Shown one piece after another: positions 61,110-64,000 of a stretch of DNA of 64,000 nt. The translations under genes were made by a program, and so were the position numbers. Origin of the DNA: Hyparrhenia diplandra (Eukaryota > Streptophyta > Magnoliopsida > Poales > Poaceae); NCBI GenBank assembly GCA_015847255.1, contig JADLZK010000403.1:434001-498000 (forward strand). The letters run 5' to 3'. The notes under the pieces were generated by a model. That model was not told where the DNA came from. It saw nothing but the letters and a program-made list of their open reading frames with translations, and ran no database searches. How positions within the stretch are numbered: position 1 is the stretch's first letter; each line of letters starts with the position of its first letter.

Positions 61110-62900
61110 CAATTTCCTCTAGTCATGTGATCTTTGTAGAAATTTTTGTAGGCTATTCACCCTCTCCTAACCATCTAAATCCGTTTACTTCCCTTAAAAT
61201 AGATGTAATGCTGAAGAAACCACATAAGAAGAGAGAAATATAACACAATGATAAGAAGATATAACATCCTAAGGGGCAAAAAACCAACATCAAAAGTCTA
61301 CAAGATACTACCAAACAAACAACCAAAAGTAGAAGCTCCACTTCCAATTATGTATTGCTACCATATACATTTTTAACAATAGATGATTATGGCATGAATG
61401 TGCAAATGTGTTGTTACTTCTCCTACATTCAAGCAAAAGTCACTTGAGTGTCATAGTAAGAATGGATAGTAGTCACATATAAAACTAGGAACTTCTCTCC
61501 ATGTAGACAAGAAGCCTTATTCCATTGAATCAAGCCGATAATCATCAAACCATAAGTAGAGTAATATTGATATCACATAGAAAGCATAGATAACGAGTCA
61601 AGATGAAATGAACATGATTTGAAAGGTATTAGCTGTGGTTCTAAGTTTTTATGGTGGATGCAAGGAAAATGGACTGCGGCCTATTTTAGTTTGGATTTTG
61701 GTGTTTGATAACCAACATGACCAAATGAGACTATTATGTTTGCTAGCGCTTATTTTTTTTTGTAGTTCTATAGGTTGCAAACATGAGTTGGACAAAGGCA
61801 ATGTGATGATTTAGATGACTAACACCTCAAGCAAGACCTTAGAAGCTTAAGAGAAGATCCCAAAGATCAAGCATAGTCCAAGGCATGAAGATGGAATCGA
61901 GACCAGAGTGAAGATCACGAAGAACAACCGAAAGGAAGGGTTTTAGGGCCACTAGACGCGTCCAACTCGTTTGGTGCTGTTAGAAAATCAGAGTGATGTT
62001 GACTCTATCACCTGACATGTTTGATGTGAAGTCTCAGCAGCGTCTGGTGCGTGTTAGGGCTCTCTGGATTCACCGGTGCATCCAATGGGGCGACACTTGA
62101 CGCGTCCGATGAGGATTCCGCGAGATTGAAGCTTCTTTGGAATATCACTAAACTCTGTAAGCGGTGTGTCCAAAGGGTAACGGTCCATGCATCCGGTGAA
62201 GTACAATGACTAGTGAAGCTTCGATAGGTCGGGGAGCCTTTGGACACGTCTGGTATGGACCTCCGTTGTGTCCGGTGCATGGCATAGGTGCATGATTTTG
62301 CCTCAAACGACTATTTCATCATTGGGTCCTATATATACCTCATCCAACCAACCATTTTAAGATGGTGAGAGTGAGGAAACATTTCTAAGGTGTTGGTACA
62401 CCATGTTGGAGCTCTCCACTTGCATAGTGCTTTAGTGATTCATTTGGTGATTAGCGTAGGTGCTTTGTGAAGTGCTTAGGTTAGTTAGACCACCAATTAT
62501 GCGCTTGCTCTAGGCTTAGGCTTAGTGTTTAGTGAGGTTTGCATACCTCTTGCTATCTCGGTGCTTGCATGCACCATTGTTATACTCGACTGGGCTTTTA
62601 GTCTCTTAAGACCACACCAACCGCGTTTGTGGTGTGGCCACTACCGTGTACTCAAGGGAACAAGGCCCATGGCAGTTTAGTCAAAAACTTGATAGTGAAG
62701 ATGGCGAGGAGCCTCTAGGAGAGGCTTGCCTAAAGGCACGTCAGAGATTCGCTTGCAAGTGGGGAAGGCCCAAGGATATCCACGGAGTTACTGAAAGGTC
62801 CTAAATGGCTAGAGTAGGGGGTGAATAGCCTAATAAAATTTCTACAAAACACTAGAGCAACTTGTTAGAACCACCTATTGACAATTCTAGTTGCTCAAGT
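61110..62900. other. Repeat-like region
   Basis: No gene supported. 61900-62870 contains repeated GCGTCC(G/A)(G/A) words (GACGCGTCC, GCGTCTGGTG, GTGTCCGGTG) and ends in CTAAATGGCTAGAGTAGGGG with GTGAATAGCC. This style is seen in grass LTR-type repeats. Boundaries are not defined. Confidence 0.35.
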
Positions 62901-64000
62901 CTCTAATTCACTCAATTTACTAGGTCACTGCACTACAACATGAACCCCTCTCTACCAACGTATGTGCAGAACGGAAATAAAATTCGCTAATTGACCACGT
63001 AATCCCACTTCCCAGCCCCTTGCCTAATAACTTGGCCGCAGCCCAGGGAACGTGCAAGGCAGATTACAAATCACAGATAGTAGTCCAAGCGCCTCGTTAG
63101 GGATTCACCAGGGCTTCATCTATTCCGTAGGCGGCGGCGGGCGTAGTTGTGCAGATCCACCCTTTCATCCTCCTTTCTCTCCAATAACTTCCTCCAACGG
63201 GCTCCCTCAACAAGGTCCTTCCGATTCAGTGGAACAAGGAGGCGGCGGGATCTGTTGGTGTGGATGGCAGTTGGCACAATGTAAGTGCAATCAACCTCTA
63301 TTGTGGGTCTTGGCGTTGATGACAATCTAAATAGGGAACTAATGAGATTTATCGAGTTGACAAGCAGACAATAAGTCAAGAGGACATTGCAAGCCTAAAG
63401 GAGGAGTACCCCGATTCGATTTACAGCTGGTACTACAAGAAAGGAGGCTTATATTCATTTTACATTTTGAATTTGAGTATAGGACACGCTGTACTATTAA
63501 GAGGGATTAGAACCACTGTGTCAAAGCGTGCAACCAAGTGCTCATTTTCACACCACATAACCTCCAGCTCCATACTTAGTCAGTAATCAAATTCTTTCTA
63601 CACTTCAACTGACTACGTCTGAGCGGCGGTGCTGCTCAGGAAACCGACAGAGTTTCGAGTTGATATTTGAAACAGGCCTATTCAAAGCCCCCCCTCCCTC
63701 TAGGCGTCCAGCGATCCTACACACAACCTCTGTCGTTGCTATTGATCGAAAAACCTATTCGAATCCTATATATCCCCGTGAGGATGGACATTCAGGTATA
63801 GTCTCTCCCCTCTCAATTTATCACAAGGTTATTGTTTCTATATAGTTTCTGGCGTGGTGCCTGCAGTGTTCAAGCTGAGCATGGTGACAGCTATTTCATC
63901 TCCGATGTTTGGATTCTGTCAGCATCCTGATGCTATTCCCCTTGATCTACAAGGTCACGTGGTAGCTCCCTCCTTGGATTCTTTTTGTATTAGCACAAAA
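62901..64000. other. Right edge, unassigned
   Basis: A moderately GC-rich patch (63050-63330) has overlapping ORFs on both strands. A leader-like patch (63680-63800) is followed by GT-starting intron-like text. A gene may start near the right edge, but nothing is recognisable. Confidence 0.25.

Overview
The window is nuclear DNA from a grass (Poaceae). The reasons are an AGL17-clade MADS-box gene carrying the monocot miR444 natural-antisense arrangement, many Stowaway and Tourist MITEs, and deeply nested CACTA and LTR elements. The species cannot be told from the sequence. Most six-frame open reading frames here are not genes.

1-3.4 kb: the last 29 codons of an unidentified + strand gene (stop at 87-89) are followed by a first MIR444 unit. 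It has a TATA box (1274-1282), a predicted first exon ending at 1447, a 5' hairpin-arm exon (1957-2014) and a 3' arm exon (from 2756) carrying mature miR444 (2794-2814).

6.7-20.7 kb: a complete seven-exon MADS-box gene lies on the minus strand (CDS 20422 to 10423, 229 codons plus stop, MADS23-like). A second MIR444 unit lies on the + strand. Its predicted first exon ends at 6921, its 5' arm exon is 9476-9531, and its 3' arm exon starts at 11766 and overlaps MADS exon 3 antisense. In both units the two hairpin arms are separated by an intron and can pair only after splicing. The mature miR444 of unit 2 is the exact complement of the K-box codons of the MADS mRNA, so the locus is a self-contained antisense repression module. 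Unit 1 keeps only a K-box exon relic that ends in a stop, so it looks like an orphaned copy that still encodes the miRNA. The MADS introns and the MIR444 introns hold MITEs, a 657-bp hAT element and an array of CCTTGG-type repeats.

20.8-24.2 kb: intergenic DNA with low-complexity tracts. 24.2-24.9 kb: a truncated LTR retrotransposon (LTR plus start of gag).

25.0-52.0 kb: a transposon nest. The outermost layer is a long LTR (25009-51996, near-matching flanks). It contains a 3.6-kb CACTA element (26167-29768, TSD TCA) and a second LTR of the same family (30490-49582). Inside the second LTR is an 18.1-kb CACTA element (30664-48810, TSD GGT) with decayed TNP2-like and Transposase_24-like genes. 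Inside that is an Athila-like Ty3 element (39295-47510) that has gag and protease-like remnants but no recognisable reverse transcriptase.

52-64 kb: intergenic DNA with MITEs, a CACTA-end relic, a probable minus-strand LTR near 57.3-57.9 kb and other repeat-like sequence. No host gene was recognised there.
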